DNA of 64,000 bases from Natrononativus amylolyticus (GTDB lineage Archaea > Halobacteriota > Halobacteria > Halobacteriales > Natrialbaceae), in NCBI RefSeq assembly GCF_024362525.1, contig NZ_CP101458.1, positions 2,108,001-2,172,000 on the forward strand, given 5' to 3'. Numbering within the stretch: the first letter of the stretch is position 1; each line of letters begins with the position of its first letter. The position numbers and the translations under genes are program-made. The notes under the pieces were generated by a model, which did no database searches, had not been told where the DNA came from, and saw only the letters and a program-made list of their open reading frames with translations. Positions 9,286 to 18,025 of the stretch are shown here, one piece after another.

Positions 9286-9306
9286 GGTTCAAATCCCAGC
9301 CAGCGC
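9286..9306 (+). repeat. Displaced copy of the tRNA-Gly 3' end (att-like)
   Basis: These 21 bases are identical to 9169-9189 of the tRNA-Gly gene, covering the T arm and the 3' acceptor strand. The bases before it do not continue the tRNA. Such a directly repeated tRNA 3' end is what tRNA-targeted integrases leave as attL/attR. Only about 95 bases lie between the copies, so any element has been lost. Confidence 0.65.
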
Positions 9307-9380
9307 GCTTTTCCAACTCTACTCCGCGAACACCGCGCAGCGTCTCGAGCGCCGTCGGCCGATGTTGCGGAGACGTGCTG

Positions 9381-9388
9381 ATTTATAC
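9381..9388 (+). promoter_or_regulatory. TATA box of the sensor kinase (leaderless)
   Basis: ATTTATAC lies 25-32 nt before the ATG at 9413, the spacing of a leaderless haloarchaeal transcript. The start codon itself sits in the 10-bp palindrome ATATGCATAT at 9411-9420. Confidence 0.6.
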
Positions 9389-9412
9389 CACTCGACAGTG
9401 TGGGCGTATTAT

Positions 9413-11623
9413 ATGCATATCTGCTATGTCGTCTCCCGGGGAGCCGAGGGTGACGAGCACGCACGCTCGCTCGAGGAGGTCGACAGCGAAATAACGGTCA
9501 CCGTCGTGACCGGGGAGGGGTGGACGGAGACGGACGCGGTCGACTGCGTGCTCTATCACGACGCCGCGACGTCGCCGGCGGCCGACGAGCTCCGGTCGGC
9601 GTGGCCGTCCGTTCCGTTCGTGTACGTCCTCGAGGGAGCGGGCGGGGAGACCGACTCCGATCCGGCGGGTGGACTCGAGCGTCGCGACGACTGGGTGTCC
9701 GAGGAGCTCCATGCACCGACCGCCGTCGTCAGCCGCATCCGGCGGACGGTCGAGCGCGCGTCCGAACTCGCCGAACTGCGAGAGCGCGCCACCCTCTTCT
9801 CGAGTCTCATCGAGAACACGTCGGACGTCGTGACGGTGCTCGACGAGCACGGCACGATCCGATACGAGAGCCCGTCGATCAGCGAGGTGCTGGGCTACGA
9901 CCCCGAAGAGCTGGTCGGAGAGCGCATCTTCGACTACATCCACCCGGACGACATCGGTGACGCCGCCGCCGTCTTTCTGGACGTGATCACGGCCGACGAT
10001 CGGCGCACGGGCCGCGTTGTGTTCCGGTTTCGTCGCGCCGACGGATCGTGGGTGTACCTCGAGGGAGTCGGCCGAAACCTCCCGGTCAACGGCGACGTCG
10101 CCGCGGTGGTCAACACCCGCGAGTTCGTGATCACCTCCAGGGACATCACGGAGATGAAGCGCACGACCGAGGAGCTGCGAAGCACTCGCGATCAGCTGCA
10201 GACGATCCTCGAGAACACGCCCGCGGTGGTCTACATGAAGGACCTCGACTGGCGGTACCTCTACGTCAATCCGACGTTCGAGCGCCTCCTCGGCCGATCC
10301 CGCGACGAGATACTCGGCAAGCGAACCGAGGAGATCCACGCCGACGCGAACGTCGAGGAGATCAGGGCGATGGACAGCGAGGTGCTCGAGCGCGCGGAAC
10401 CGCTCGAGCACCTCGAGGAGCTCAGGTTCGACGGCCAGCGCCGGGTGTTTTTCAACGTGCGGGTGCCGCTGTTCGACGCCGACGGCGAGCCGTACGCCAT
10501 CTACGGGATCGCGACGGAGATCACCGAGCTCAAACAGCGCGAGGAGAGCATGCAGGCCCTCGCCGAGGTTGGCACGCGGCTGCTCGAGTGCGAGACGACG
10601 GAGGCGATCGGCGCGGTCGCCGTTTCGGCGGCGAAGTCCATTCTGAACCAGCCGATCACGGCCGTCATGACCCACGACGAGCGGTCGGACGTCCTCCGAC
10701 CGATCGCGACGACCGAGGAGGCGGTGGAGCTACTGGGGGACTCGCCGTCGATCGAACGCGGGACGGGGATCGCCTGGCGCGTGTTCACGACGGGCGAGCC
10801 GTTCGTCTCGAGCGACGTCACCGCCGACCCGGACGCGTACAATCCGGACAGCGCGATCGAAAGCGAGATTATCGTTCCGCTCGGCGAATACGGGGTCCTG
10901 GTCGCCGGCTCGACGACGGCCCGCGAGTTCGACGACAAGGACCGCGAGTTCGCGATGATCCTGGCCGCGATGATCCAGGGGACGATGGATCGTGTCGACC
11001 GTGAACGACAGCTGCGTACGAAAAACGAGCGTCTCGAGGAGTTCGCCGGCGTCCTGGCACACGACCTGCGGAACCCGCTCACCGTCGCGAAGGGGTACAC
11101 CGAACTCGCCGAGGAAACGGGCGAACTGGCCTACCTCGAGGACGTCGAGCAGGGTATCGACCGGACGGCGTCGATCGTCGAGGGGCTGCTCGCGATCGCA
11201 CGAACCGGTCAGGGCGTCGGCGAGTTCGAGGAGCGGCGCCTCGAACGGCTGGCCCGCGACGCCTGGACGGCGGTCGACACCGACGGGGCGACGCTCGAGA
11301 TCGACGGCGACCGGTCGGTCACCGCAGACGTCAGCTGGCTCCAGCAGCTGTTCGAGAACGGGTTCCGAAACAGCGTCGAACACGGCGGATCGACCGTCGG
11401 CGTTCGCGTCGGTGCGCTCGAGGACGGGTTCTACGTCGAAGACGACGGCCCCGGAATCGATTCCGAGCAGAGGGAGCGACTGCTGGGACGGACGGACGCC
11501 GAGAGCGACGGTCGGTTCGGGTTCCGGATCATCCGGGACGTCGTCGACGCACACGGCTGGGAGCTGTCGATCACCGACGCCGAGACGGGCGGAGCGCACC
11601 TCGCGATCACCGGCGTTCGGTAG
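9413..11623 (+). CDS. PAS/GAF sensor histidine kinase
   Basis: Soluble histidine kinase of 736 aa; no membrane segment is visible. An N-terminal segment of about 115 residues resembles a degenerate receiver fold, followed by PAS domains at about 130-248 and 262-373, a GAF domain at about 380-525, a HisKA domain with the phospho-accepting H550 in LAHDLRNPL, and an HATPase domain with N box (LFENGFRNSVEHG) and G1 box (VEDDGPGID). The ATG at 9413 was preferred over upstream in-frame codons because a TATA box sits 25-32 nt before it. No response regulator is adjacent, so its partner is unknown. Ligands cannot be read from the sequence. Confidence 0.9.
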   Translation: MHICYVVSRGAEGDEHARSLEEVDSEITVTVVTGEGWTETDAVDCVLYHDAATSPAADELRSAWPSVPFVYVLEGAGGETDSDPAGGLERRDDWVSEELHAPTAVVSRIRRTVERASELAELRERATLFSSLIENTSDVVTVLDEHGTIRYESPSISEVLGYDPEELVGERIFDYIHPDDIGDAAAVFLDVITADDRRTGRVVFRFRRADGSWVYLEGVGRNLPVNGDVAAVVNTREFVITSRDITEMKRTTEELRSTRDQLQTILENTPAVVYMKDLDWRYLYVNPTFERLLGRSRDEILGKRTEEIHADANVEEIRAMDSEVLERAEPLEHLEELRFDGQRRVFFNVRVPLFDADGEPYAIYGIATEITELKQREESMQALAEVGTRLLECETTEAIGAVAVSAAKSILNQPITAVMTHDERSDVLRPIATTEEAVELLGDSPSIERGTGIAWRVFTTGEPFVSSDVTADPDAYNPDSAIESEIIVPLGEYGVLVAGSTTAREFDDKDREFAMILAAMIQGTMDRVDRERQLRTKNERLEEFAGVLAHDLRNPLTVAKGYTELAEETGELAYLEDVEQGIDRTASIVEGLLAIARTGQGVGEFEERRLERLARDAWTAVDTDGATLEIDGDRSVTADVSWLQQLFENGFRNSVEHGGSTVGVRVGALEDGFYVEDDGPGIDSEQRERLLGRTDAESDGRFGFRIIRDVVDAHGWELSITDAETGGAHLAITGVR

Positions 11624-11677
11624 CGTTCCCGGCCGCCGGCGACGGCTGCGGGCCGAGCCGCCGCAACGAGCGCGCCC

Positions 11678-12463
11678 TCATCGCCCTCCGATCTCCCGCT
11701 TTGCCTCCTCGGCGTAGGAATCAGCCAGGCGAACCGGCTCTGGCAGTTTGTACCCCGACGACAGCGCGAGCACCGCGTCGGCGGCCGTCTCCGGTCCCAC
11801 GCGGTGGCCCGGACTCACGTACAGCGGATTGACGTGGCGATTGGACGACTCGTACTGTTTGGTCTGGACCGCGTAGCCGATCAGGGTTCCACCGGGGGCG
11901 TCGACTCGAGAATTCGCCTCGATCCCAACCCGAGCGCCGGCCTCGAGTCCTGCCGTCTCCTCCCGAGGGACGCCACAGAGCAGACTCTTGGCGACCCCGA
12001 TCGCGGGGGCGTCGAGGACGACGCCCATGTGGGTCGCGATGCCGGCCTGCCGGAAGTGGATGCGGCCGCTGCCGTCGAACAGGTATAGGTCGGGGTCGAT
12101 CTCGAGGGCCTCGACGGCCTCGAGAATCGGCCGTCCCTCCCGAAAGGAGAGCAGGCCGGGAATGTACGGGATCTCGAGCGGCGTCACCGCGTGCGCGCGT
12201 TCGATCACCTCGCCGGCTCGCACTGCGACGACGGCGCTGACGGCCCGCTCGTCCTCGAGCAGGAACGACTGATCGACGCCGGCGACGACCGGCGGGTCCG
12301 TCCCGCTGGCGGTCGCCGCGAGCGGATCGGCGAGCAGCGACGGGTCGAACGCGAACTCGTCCTCGAAGACGGCGCTCTCGGCGATCTCGCGCTGCAGCGT
12401 CTCCATTTCCTCGCGCGTGAGACTCGCGTCGGGGACGAGATCCGGACGGGAGAGGCGGGTCAT
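11678..12463 (-). CDS. nfi: Endonuclease V
   Basis: Endonuclease V (261 aa) nicks DNA one base 3' of deaminated bases such as hypoxanthine. The three catalytic acidic sites of the family can be recognised: D in VAGVDQSF, E in IPGLLSFREG, and D in LFDGSGRIH. The usual HPRR..HLG segment appears as HFRQAG..THMGV, so the motif is partly altered but the catalytic residues are kept. The ATG at 12463 (MTRLSRPDL) was chosen over an upstream in-frame start because the extra 15 residues look non-conserved. It stands alone on the minus strand, convergent with the kinase gene. Confidence 0.92.
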   Translation of the reverse strand: MTRLSRPDLVPDASLTREEMETLQREIAESAVFEDEFAFDPSLLADPLAATASGTDPPVVAGVDQSFLLEDERAVSAVVAVRAGEVIERAHAVTPLEIPYIPGLLSFREGRPILEAVEALEIDPDLYLFDGSGRIHFRQAGIATHMGVVLDAPAIGVAKSLLCGVPREETAGLEAGARVGIEANSRVDAPGGTLIGYAVQTKQYESSNRHVNPLYVSPGHRVGPETAADAVLALSSGYKLPEPVRLADSYAEEAKREIGGR

Positions 12464-12547
12464 GGGTGTGGGGTACTCGAGACGGGGAAATGAGTGGCGG
12501 GGTTGCAAGCGGCGCGGGTTCGATACCGCAGCTGACTGGGCGCCGGC

Positions 12548-13483
12548 TCAGAACCGGCCGCGGCCAGGCCCACCGGGGCCGCCCGGTCCTCCGGGACCGC
12601 CCGGACCGCCGCCGAGCTGGAACTGGTTCTGGGTGCGGATGTTCTTCGTCCGCTTGACGTACTCGCCGTAGCCGAGACCGATGAGGAGTCCGACGAGGTG
12701 GGCCGCGTGAGCGATCGTGCCGCCGCCGCCGGTGCCGATGAAGAAGACGCTGATGACGGCGGTCCCGACGGCCAGCAGCCAGATCGGCACCGGGAGGATG
12801 AAGTACAGGTACACCTTGAGGTTCGGGTTCAGGATCGTAAGCACGCCCATGATCGCGAGCGCGGCGCCGCTGGCCCCGAGGACACCGCCCCCGGCCGGTG
12901 GGACGCCCTGGAAGAGCTGGACAGCGATCTGGCTGAGCCCCGCGAGGGCGCCGCTGACGACGAAGAGGATCGCGAAGTTACGCGAGCCGACGTAGCGCTC
13001 GACCAGCGGCCCGAAGAAGAATATCACGATGCTGTTGAAGACGATGTGCCAGATGCCGAGCGGATCGTGGGCGAACACCGACGTCACCCAGGTCCAGACG
13101 TACTCCGGGTTCTGCGGGGTCAACACGAACAGCGCCCGGTGGAGCCCGGCCCCGCCGACGATGAGCGAGAGCCACTGCAAGAGGAACGTCAGCCACATCA
13201 GCGCGAGGAACGTGTACGTCATGTTCCCGCGGAAGTACGCGAGCGGCCCGCCGGGACCCGTATCGAACGGCAGTCGATCGGTGAGACTCGAGGCCGTCGC
13301 GCCGCCGCCGTTCACGCTGTCGTCGAATCCGCTATCGAACACGCCGCCCGGGTCGTTCCAGCTGTGCAGTCCCGTACAGTTGTGATTCTCCGGGAGCCGG
13401 TGTTCGCCACAGTGCGTACCCCCGCAGTGCCGACAGTTGTACGGCATGTTTTCGGACTTCCCACACACGTCGCACGTTGCCAT
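12548..13483 (-). CDS. Rhomboid family intramembrane protease with AN1 zinc finger
   Basis: Fusion protein of 311 aa. Residues 1-40 form an AN1-type zinc finger with ligands C4, C7, C17, C20, C25, H28, H34 and C36. Residues about 88-285 form a six-helix rhomboid domain with H146/N150 in helix 2, nucleophile S205 in GASGA and H262 as its dyad partner, so it should cleave membrane proteins within the bilayer. The C-terminus after about residue 290 is a Gly-Gly-Pro repeat ending GRGRF. It is divergent from the DUF5788 gene with a 93-bp gap. Substrates are unknown. Confidence 0.92.
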   Translation of the reverse strand: MATCDVCGKSENMPYNCRHCGGTHCGEHRLPENHNCTGLHSWNDPGGVFDSGFDDSVNGGGATASSLTDRLPFDTGPGGPLAYFRGNMTYTFLALMWLTFLLQWLSLIVGGAGLHRALFVLTPQNPEYVWTWVTSVFAHDPLGIWHIVFNSIVIFFFGPLVERYVGSRNFAILFVVSGALAGLSQIAVQLFQGVPPAGGGVLGASGAALAIMGVLTILNPNLKVYLYFILPVPIWLLAVGTAVISVFFIGTGGGGTIAHAAHLVGLLIGLGYGEYVKRTKNIRTQNQFQLGGGPGGPGGPGGPGGPGRGRF

Positions 13484-13576
13484 CGGCCGGAGCTATGCGT
13501 GGAACCGCTAAGGGGTTTGGGGTTAACGCCCGCCGTCGGACGTAGATTTTTGCCGCCGCAACCCGGAGAGACGGGT

Positions 13577-14017
13577 GTGAAAGGATACGAGCGCAAGCAG
13601 CTGCTCGAGCGCGTCGAGCGCGACGGGGCCACCGTCGGCGCGGACATCCCGGAAACCATCGAGATCCAGGGCGAGGAGATCGACCTCCAGCAGTTCGTCT
13701 TCGAGATCAAGCGCCGCGAGACGGTTCCCCCGGGAGAACGCGACCGCGTCGAGCGCGCGAAGAAGAACCTGCGACGCGAGCGCTTAGAGCGCATCGAACG
13801 GATCGAGGAGGGCGACATCTCCCGTGCGGAGGGCGACGAACTCGCCCGAAGCGTCATCGGGATCGACCGGGCGCTGAACGCCCTCCAGAGTCTCGGCCCG
13901 ACCGACTTAGAGCGCGAACAGCAGGCCCAGCAGGCCGCCGACCGCAAGCGCTGGATGTCGTTTCTCAAGAAGGCGCTGGGCAACGACGACGGCGGGGCGG
14001 CACGGAGGGGGCGATGA
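13577..14017 (+). CDS. DUF5788-like haloarchaeal protein
   Basis: Conserved haloarchaeal protein of 146 aa (family name from memory). It is highly charged and mostly helical, with a short cysteine-free N-terminal part (MKGYERKQLLERVERDGAT) and a Glu/Arg-rich helix from about residue 55. The GTG at 13577 is taken as start because the family begins with MK(x)YERKQLLERV. Its end overlaps the PolX start as ATGA, so the two are translated together and it may assist PolX, though no function is established. Confidence 0.8.
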   Translation: MKGYERKQLLERVERDGATVGADIPETIEIQGEEIDLQQFVFEIKRRETVPPGERDRVERAKKNLRRERLERIERIEEGDISRAEGDELARSVIGIDRALNALQSLGPTDLEREQQAQQAADRKRWMSFLKKALGNDDGGAARRGR

Positions 14018-15816
14018 CGACCAACGCCGAACTCGCCGCCCGCTTCGAGGAGTTCGCCGACTTACTCGAGGCGAACGACGTCGAGTACAAGCCCCGCGCC
14101 TACCGCCGGGCCGCCGAAGCTATCAGCGCCCACCCGGCGCCGATCGCGAACTACGTCGAGTCCGGGAACGAGGCGGCGATCGGGGAGATCGAGGGCGTCG
14201 GCGACGCCATCTCCGCGAAGATCGTCGAGTACGTCGAAACGGGCGAGATCGAGGAGCTCGAGGAACTGCGCGCGGAGCTGCCCGTCGATATCGCGGACCT
14301 GACGCGGGTCGAGGGCGTCGGTCCGAAGACGGTGGGATCGCTGTACCGGGAACTCGAGATACAGACCCTGGACGACCTCGAGGAAGCCGCCGAGGCGGGC
14401 GAGATTCGGGAAGTGAAAGGGTTCGGTCCCAAAACCGAGGAGAACATCCTCGCGAACATCGACTTCGCCCGCGAGATCGGCCAGCGCCAGCTCCTGGGCG
14501 AGGCCCGCCCGCTCGCCGACGACGTGCTGGCGTTTCTGGAGGGGCTCGAGGCGGTCGAACGCTGCGAGGTGGCGGGCTCGATCCGCCGGTGGCTCGAGAC
14601 GATCGGCGATGTCGACGTCCTCGCCGCCACGGAAGATGCGGAGGCGGTGATCGAGTCGCTGCTCGAGTGGGACTCCGTCGACGCCGAGATCGAGTCCGGC
14701 CCCGAGAAGGCGAGCGTCCGCGTCGGCGAGATCCGCGTCGATCTGCGAGTCGTCGTCCCCGAGGAGTTCGGCTCCGCACTGCAGTACTTCACCGGAAGCA
14801 AGGATCACAACGTCCGCCTGCGTAACTACGCCATCGAGCGCGGGATGAAGCTCAACGAGTACGGCGCCTTCGACGTCTCGGAGATCGACGACCCCGATTC
14901 CGGTGAGGGAACCGACGGTTCGCGAACGTCGTCGGACCGGGGGTCCGACGGAAGCCAGCGCGTCGGCGAGCGTGTGGCAGGGGAAACCGAGGAGGGGATG
15001 TACGAGGCGCTCGGGCTCCCGTGGATGGCCCCCGAACTGCGCGAGGATCGAGGCGAGATCGACGCCGCGGCGAACGGCACCCTTCCGGACCTGCTCGAGC
15101 GTGCGGACGTCCGCGGCGACCTCCACACCCACACCGAGTGGTCCGACGGCAACAACACGATCGAGGAGATGATCGCCGCCGCCGTGGAGCGGGGGTACGA
15201 GTACTACGCGATCGCCGACCACGCCGAGGGGCCGGGCGTGGTGGCGGATATGGGTCTTTCGAACGACGAGATCCTCGAGCAGGTCGAGGCGATCCGCGAC
15301 GCCGCGGCGGGCGTCGACCTCGAGGTCTTTACGGGCATCGAGGCGAACGTCGACGCCGAGGGCGATATCGGCCTCTCCGATGCGGTGATCGACGCCCTGG
15401 ACGTGATCGTCGCCTCGCCACACAGCGCGCTCGACCAGGACTCCGATGTCGCCGGCGAGCGCCTGCTGCGGGCGATCGAGAACCCCGCCGTCGATATTCT
15501 GGGCCACCCGAGCGGCCGGCTGCTCAACCAGCGCGAGGGGCTCGCTATCGACGCCGCAGCCCTCGGAGAGGCGGCCGCCGAACACGGCACCGCCCTCGAG
15601 GTCAACGCCAACCCCCGCCGACTCGACCTGCGGGGCAGCGCCGTGCAAGCGGCCATCGAGGCGGGTGCGGTCATCGCGGTCAACACCGACGCCCACCGGC
15701 CGTCGACCCTCGAGTACATGCGCTGGGGGGTCCACACCGCCCGCCGCGGCTGGGCCGAACCCGCGGACGTGCTCAACACCTGGCCGCTCGAGGACGTCCG
15801 GGCGTTCCTGCACTGA
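14014..15816 (+). CDS. polX: Family X DNA polymerase with PHP phosphoesterase domain
   Basis: PolX-type repair polymerase (600 aa) for gap filling in base-excision repair. Helix-hairpin-helix motifs lie at about 45-150 (GVGDAI, GVGPKTVG, GFGPKTEE), the nucleotidyltransferase palm has carboxylates D199, D201 and D243, and a C-terminal PHP domain starts with H371 and H373 in DLHTHTEWSDG and probably has metal-dependent exonuclease or phosphatase activity. A Ser/Asp/Gly-rich insert at about residues 295-325 separates the two halves and is encoded partly by a perfect DNA hairpin. The gene overlaps DUF5788 upstream and is followed 21 bp later by a Mut7-C nuclease. Confidence 0.94.
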   Translation: MTTNAELAARFEEFADLLEANDVEYKPRAYRRAAEAISAHPAPIANYVESGNEAAIGEIEGVGDAISAKIVEYVETGEIEELEELRAELPVDIADLTRVEGVGPKTVGSLYRELEIQTLDDLEEAAEAGEIREVKGFGPKTEENILANIDFAREIGQRQLLGEARPLADDVLAFLEGLEAVERCEVAGSIRRWLETIGDVDVLAATEDAEAVIESLLEWDSVDAEIESGPEKASVRVGEIRVDLRVVVPEEFGSALQYFTGSKDHNVRLRNYAIERGMKLNEYGAFDVSEIDDPDSGEGTDGSRTSSDRGSDGSQRVGERVAGETEEGMYEALGLPWMAPELREDRGEIDAAANGTLPDLLERADVRGDLHTHTEWSDGNNTIEEMIAAAVERGYEYYAIADHAEGPGVVADMGLSNDEILEQVEAIRDAAAGVDLEVFTGIEANVDAEGDIGLSDAVIDALDVIVASPHSALDQDSDVAGERLLRAIENPAVDILGHPSGRLLNQREGLAIDAAALGEAAAEHGTALEVNANPRRLDLRGSAVQAAIEAGAVIAVNTDAHRPSTLEYMRWGVHTARRGWAEPADVLNTWPLEDVRAFLH

Positions 15817-15837
15817 CCCTCGGCCCGCCAGAGACGG

Positions 15838-16308
15838 ATGGCCGAAACCGAACCCCGATTCCTGCTCGACGTGATGTGCGGCGGCCTCGTCGCCTACCTG
15901 CGGATGTGTGGCTACGACACCGCGTATGCGGGTGAGCGGGGCCTCGAGGCCGACGACGACCTGCTCGCCGTCGCCCGCGCGGAGGAACGGGTGGTCGTGA
16001 CTCGAGACGTCGAACTCGCGGGACGACTCCCCGAGGAGCGGTCGATCCTGCTCGCGGCGCGGGAGGTCGAGGATCAGTTGGCGGAACTATCGGGTGCGGG
16101 CGTTTCCCTCGAGTTACCCGACGAGCCGACGCGCTGTGGGCGGTGCAACGGGCGTCTCGAGCGGGTCGAGCCGGAGGAGCGGACGCCCGAGTACGCCCCC
16201 GATCCGTCGGGAACGGGGGTGTGGCGGTGTCTCGAGTGCGGACAGCTGTTCTGGAAGGGGAGCCACTGGGAGCGGGTTCGGGAGACGCTCTCGAGGACCT
16301 CTCAGTAA
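15838..16308 (+). CDS. Mut7-C RNase domain protein
   Basis: Protein of 156 aa with the Mut7-C (DUF82) fold: a PIN-like domain with acidic residues (LLDVMCGGLVAYLRMCGYDT, then VVTRDVELA) followed by a zinc ribbon with CxxC pairs at RCGRCNG and RCLECGQ. Family members are predicted metal-dependent RNases. It lies 21 bp behind PolX on the same strand, so it is probably in the same operon; whether it acts on RNA or in repair is not shown. Confidence 0.88.
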   Translation: MAETEPRFLLDVMCGGLVAYLRMCGYDTAYAGERGLEADDDLLAVARAEERVVVTRDVELAGRLPEERSILLAAREVEDQLAELSGAGVSLELPDEPTRCGRCNGRLERVEPEERTPEYAPDPSGTGVWRCLECGQLFWKGSHWERVRETLSRTSQ

Positions 16309-16404
16309 GTACGACGGCGCTCCGCGTAGGCGAGGATTCGGCTACGTACGCGGGTGATAGGTAGAACCGAAATCATTTACCCGGATACATGATGTTCAGG
16401 TAGT

Positions 16405-16617
16405 ATGGATCGGACTGACTGGTTCCTCGCGGTGATCGCCTACCTCTTGACGATTATGACGACTGATCTCATCGGCGGAAACCAGCCGATGATCGTCTCG
16501 GCCCCCCTTCTCATCCTTCTGTACGGCCTCCCGGTCTATCTGATTGCCGTGCTGTTCGTCGAGCACCTGTTCATCCCGTGGGCGGGTGCGAGGGGCGGAA
16601 AAATCGAAGCTCAGTAG
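16405..16617 (+). CDS. Small two-helix membrane protein
   Basis: Hypothetical protein of 70 aa with two hydrophobic stretches at about residues 7-24 and 30-57, so probably an integral membrane protein with short ends. The ATG at 16405 follows an AT-rich segment (ATCATTTAC at about 16370) that could be its promoter. No family is recognised. About 240 bases after it contain no gene. Confidence 0.6.
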   Translation: MDRTDWFLAVIAYLLTIMTTDLIGGNQPMIVSAPLLILLYGLPVYLIAVLFVEHLFIPWAGARGGKIEAQ

Positions 16618-16855
16618 GATCGGTTTCCGGCGAATCGAACGCAGGGAGTTCGAGGCCCGGATCGGCGGTCGGCGACGAAGCACTCGCACGAAACACACCG
16701 AAGCCTCACCCTCCCCAACCGACTCGCTCGGCTCCGCCTCGCTCGCCCCTCACGCGGAGTCGAGTCGAGGGCTCACGCGAGTTCGCCCTTGACGCAGCGC
16801 GTGCCGCGGAGGAAGGACGAGAGGGGTCGGTTTAGTGGATGGAGGCCGAGCGGAA

Positions 16856-17626
16856 TCAGTACACTGCGACGTCGTCGAACTTCCCGCCGTAGGCGATGTG
16901 TCGCGGGTGGGTCGGCTCGGTGCCCGAGAGGAACAGCCGGTCGACCTTCTCCCAGGTGTTCTCGTAAAAGAGGTGGCCGAGTTCGGCGGCCGTCGTCCGC
17001 CAGCGCCGGAATCCGTTGTCGTAGACGACCCGGCGGGGCGCTCGCTCGCGGAAGGCGCGAACGAGGTCCGCCCCGCGCTCGAGGCCGCTTTCCAGTTCGA
17101 ACTCGGTGTAGGCGACGCCCACGGAGCCCGACAGGTGGGCGTAGGAGGAGGTAAACGGCGGGAGATCGAGTTCGTCCGCGATCTCCCTGGCTCGCCGGTT
17201 GTGGGCCGGGCGGTGTTTGGGGTTGAAGATCTCGACGGCGTCGACCGCCTCGCGGTGCTCCCGGAGGTCGGCTTCGGTCAGCGAGACGTTCGCGAACTCC
17301 GGGTGCGGCGCGAGGACCGCCGCGTCCTGGCGCTCGAACTCGGCCATCGCCGCCTCGAGGGTGATGAAATCCGGCACCGGCTCGGCGAGGCCGACCGCGA
17401 GGACGTGTTTCCGGGTTCGCCACGAGCCGGTGAACACCTCGCGGGCGGGGATCACGAGCAGGTCGTCGCTGGAGTAGCGATCGGCGCGGGCGCGAATCTC
17501 CGGGAGCCGAGTGAAGTGCGGGGCGTAGACGATCGCGTCGAGGTTCGCCCGCCGCGCGCGCTCGAGCACCCGTTCGTTCAAAACCTTCACGTGGCAGTCG
17601 ACTCGAGCCGTCACTCCATCGCTCAC
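16856..17626 (-). CDS. PHP domain metal-dependent phosphoesterase
   Basis: PHP-fold protein of 256 aa, predicted to be a metal-dependent phosphoesterase. Recognisable ligand segments are RVDCHVKVL at the start, VYAPHF, VIPAREVFTG, VLAPHPEF and VEIFNPKHRP, with Cys replacing the usual first His of the HxH motif. A TATA-like element (minus strand, about 17652-17660) places transcription start near 17629, so the GTG at 17626 is preferred over the GTG at 17641, which would lie before it. It is divergent from the zinc-finger gene at 17740. Substrate unknown. Confidence 0.8.
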   Translation of the reverse strand: MSDGVTARVDCHVKVLNERVLERARRANLDAIVYAPHFTRLPEIRARADRYSSDDLLVIPAREVFTGSWRTRKHVLAVGLAEPVPDFITLEAAMAEFERQDAAVLAPHPEFANVSLTEADLREHREAVDAVEIFNPKHRPAHNRRAREIADELDLPPFTSSYAHLSGSVGVAYTEFELESGLERGADLVRAFRERAPRRVVYDNGFRRWRTTAAELGHLFYENTWEKVDRLFLSGTEPTHPRHIAYGGKFDDVAVY

Positions 17627-17739
17627 GGGGGCAGCTTTCACGACCGGGGGGTTATGAATTCTGATTTGGCGTCGGGGTCACGCCGTCGAGTGGCGAAAAG
17701 GCCATAACCACGGCCCGACGATTCAGCGAACGAGAACGA

Positions 17740-18021
17740 ATGGCCTGGGAATGCGGGATCGACGACTGCGGTGCCGCCTTCGACGACGTCGAATCGGCGA
17801 TCCGCCACCAAGCGAACGAACACGAGCGTCTCGAGTGTAAGGTCTGTGGAACGGTCGTTCCCGACGGGTACGTCGCTATCAGACACGTGTTCACCGAACA
17901 CAGCCGCGCGGAGTACGTCCGCGCCTACGGGGCGAACTCCGAGGACGTCCGTCACCGCGAGCGGGTGCTCGAAGAGATAGAAGCGGTCGTCGACGTTCAG
18001 GCGCTGACGAACGAGTTGTAG
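17740..18021 (+). CDS. Small C2H2-like zinc-finger protein
   Basis: Protein of 93 aa with two candidate zinc sites: C5/C10 with H23/H28 near the start, and CKVCGT followed by H49 and H54. The C-terminal 35 residues are predicted helical. The spacing resembles C2H2 fingers, so it may bind nucleic acid or protein. A TATA element (CCATAAC, about 17703) lies about 30 nt before the ATG, indicating a leaderless or nearly leaderless message. It converges on spt5 with 4 bp between them. Confidence 0.75.
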   Translation: MAWECGIDDCGAAFDDVESAIRHQANEHERLECKVCGTVVPDGYVAIRHVFTEHSRAEYVRAYGANSEDVRHRERVLEEIEAVVDVQALTNEL

Positions 18022-18025
18022 TCCG

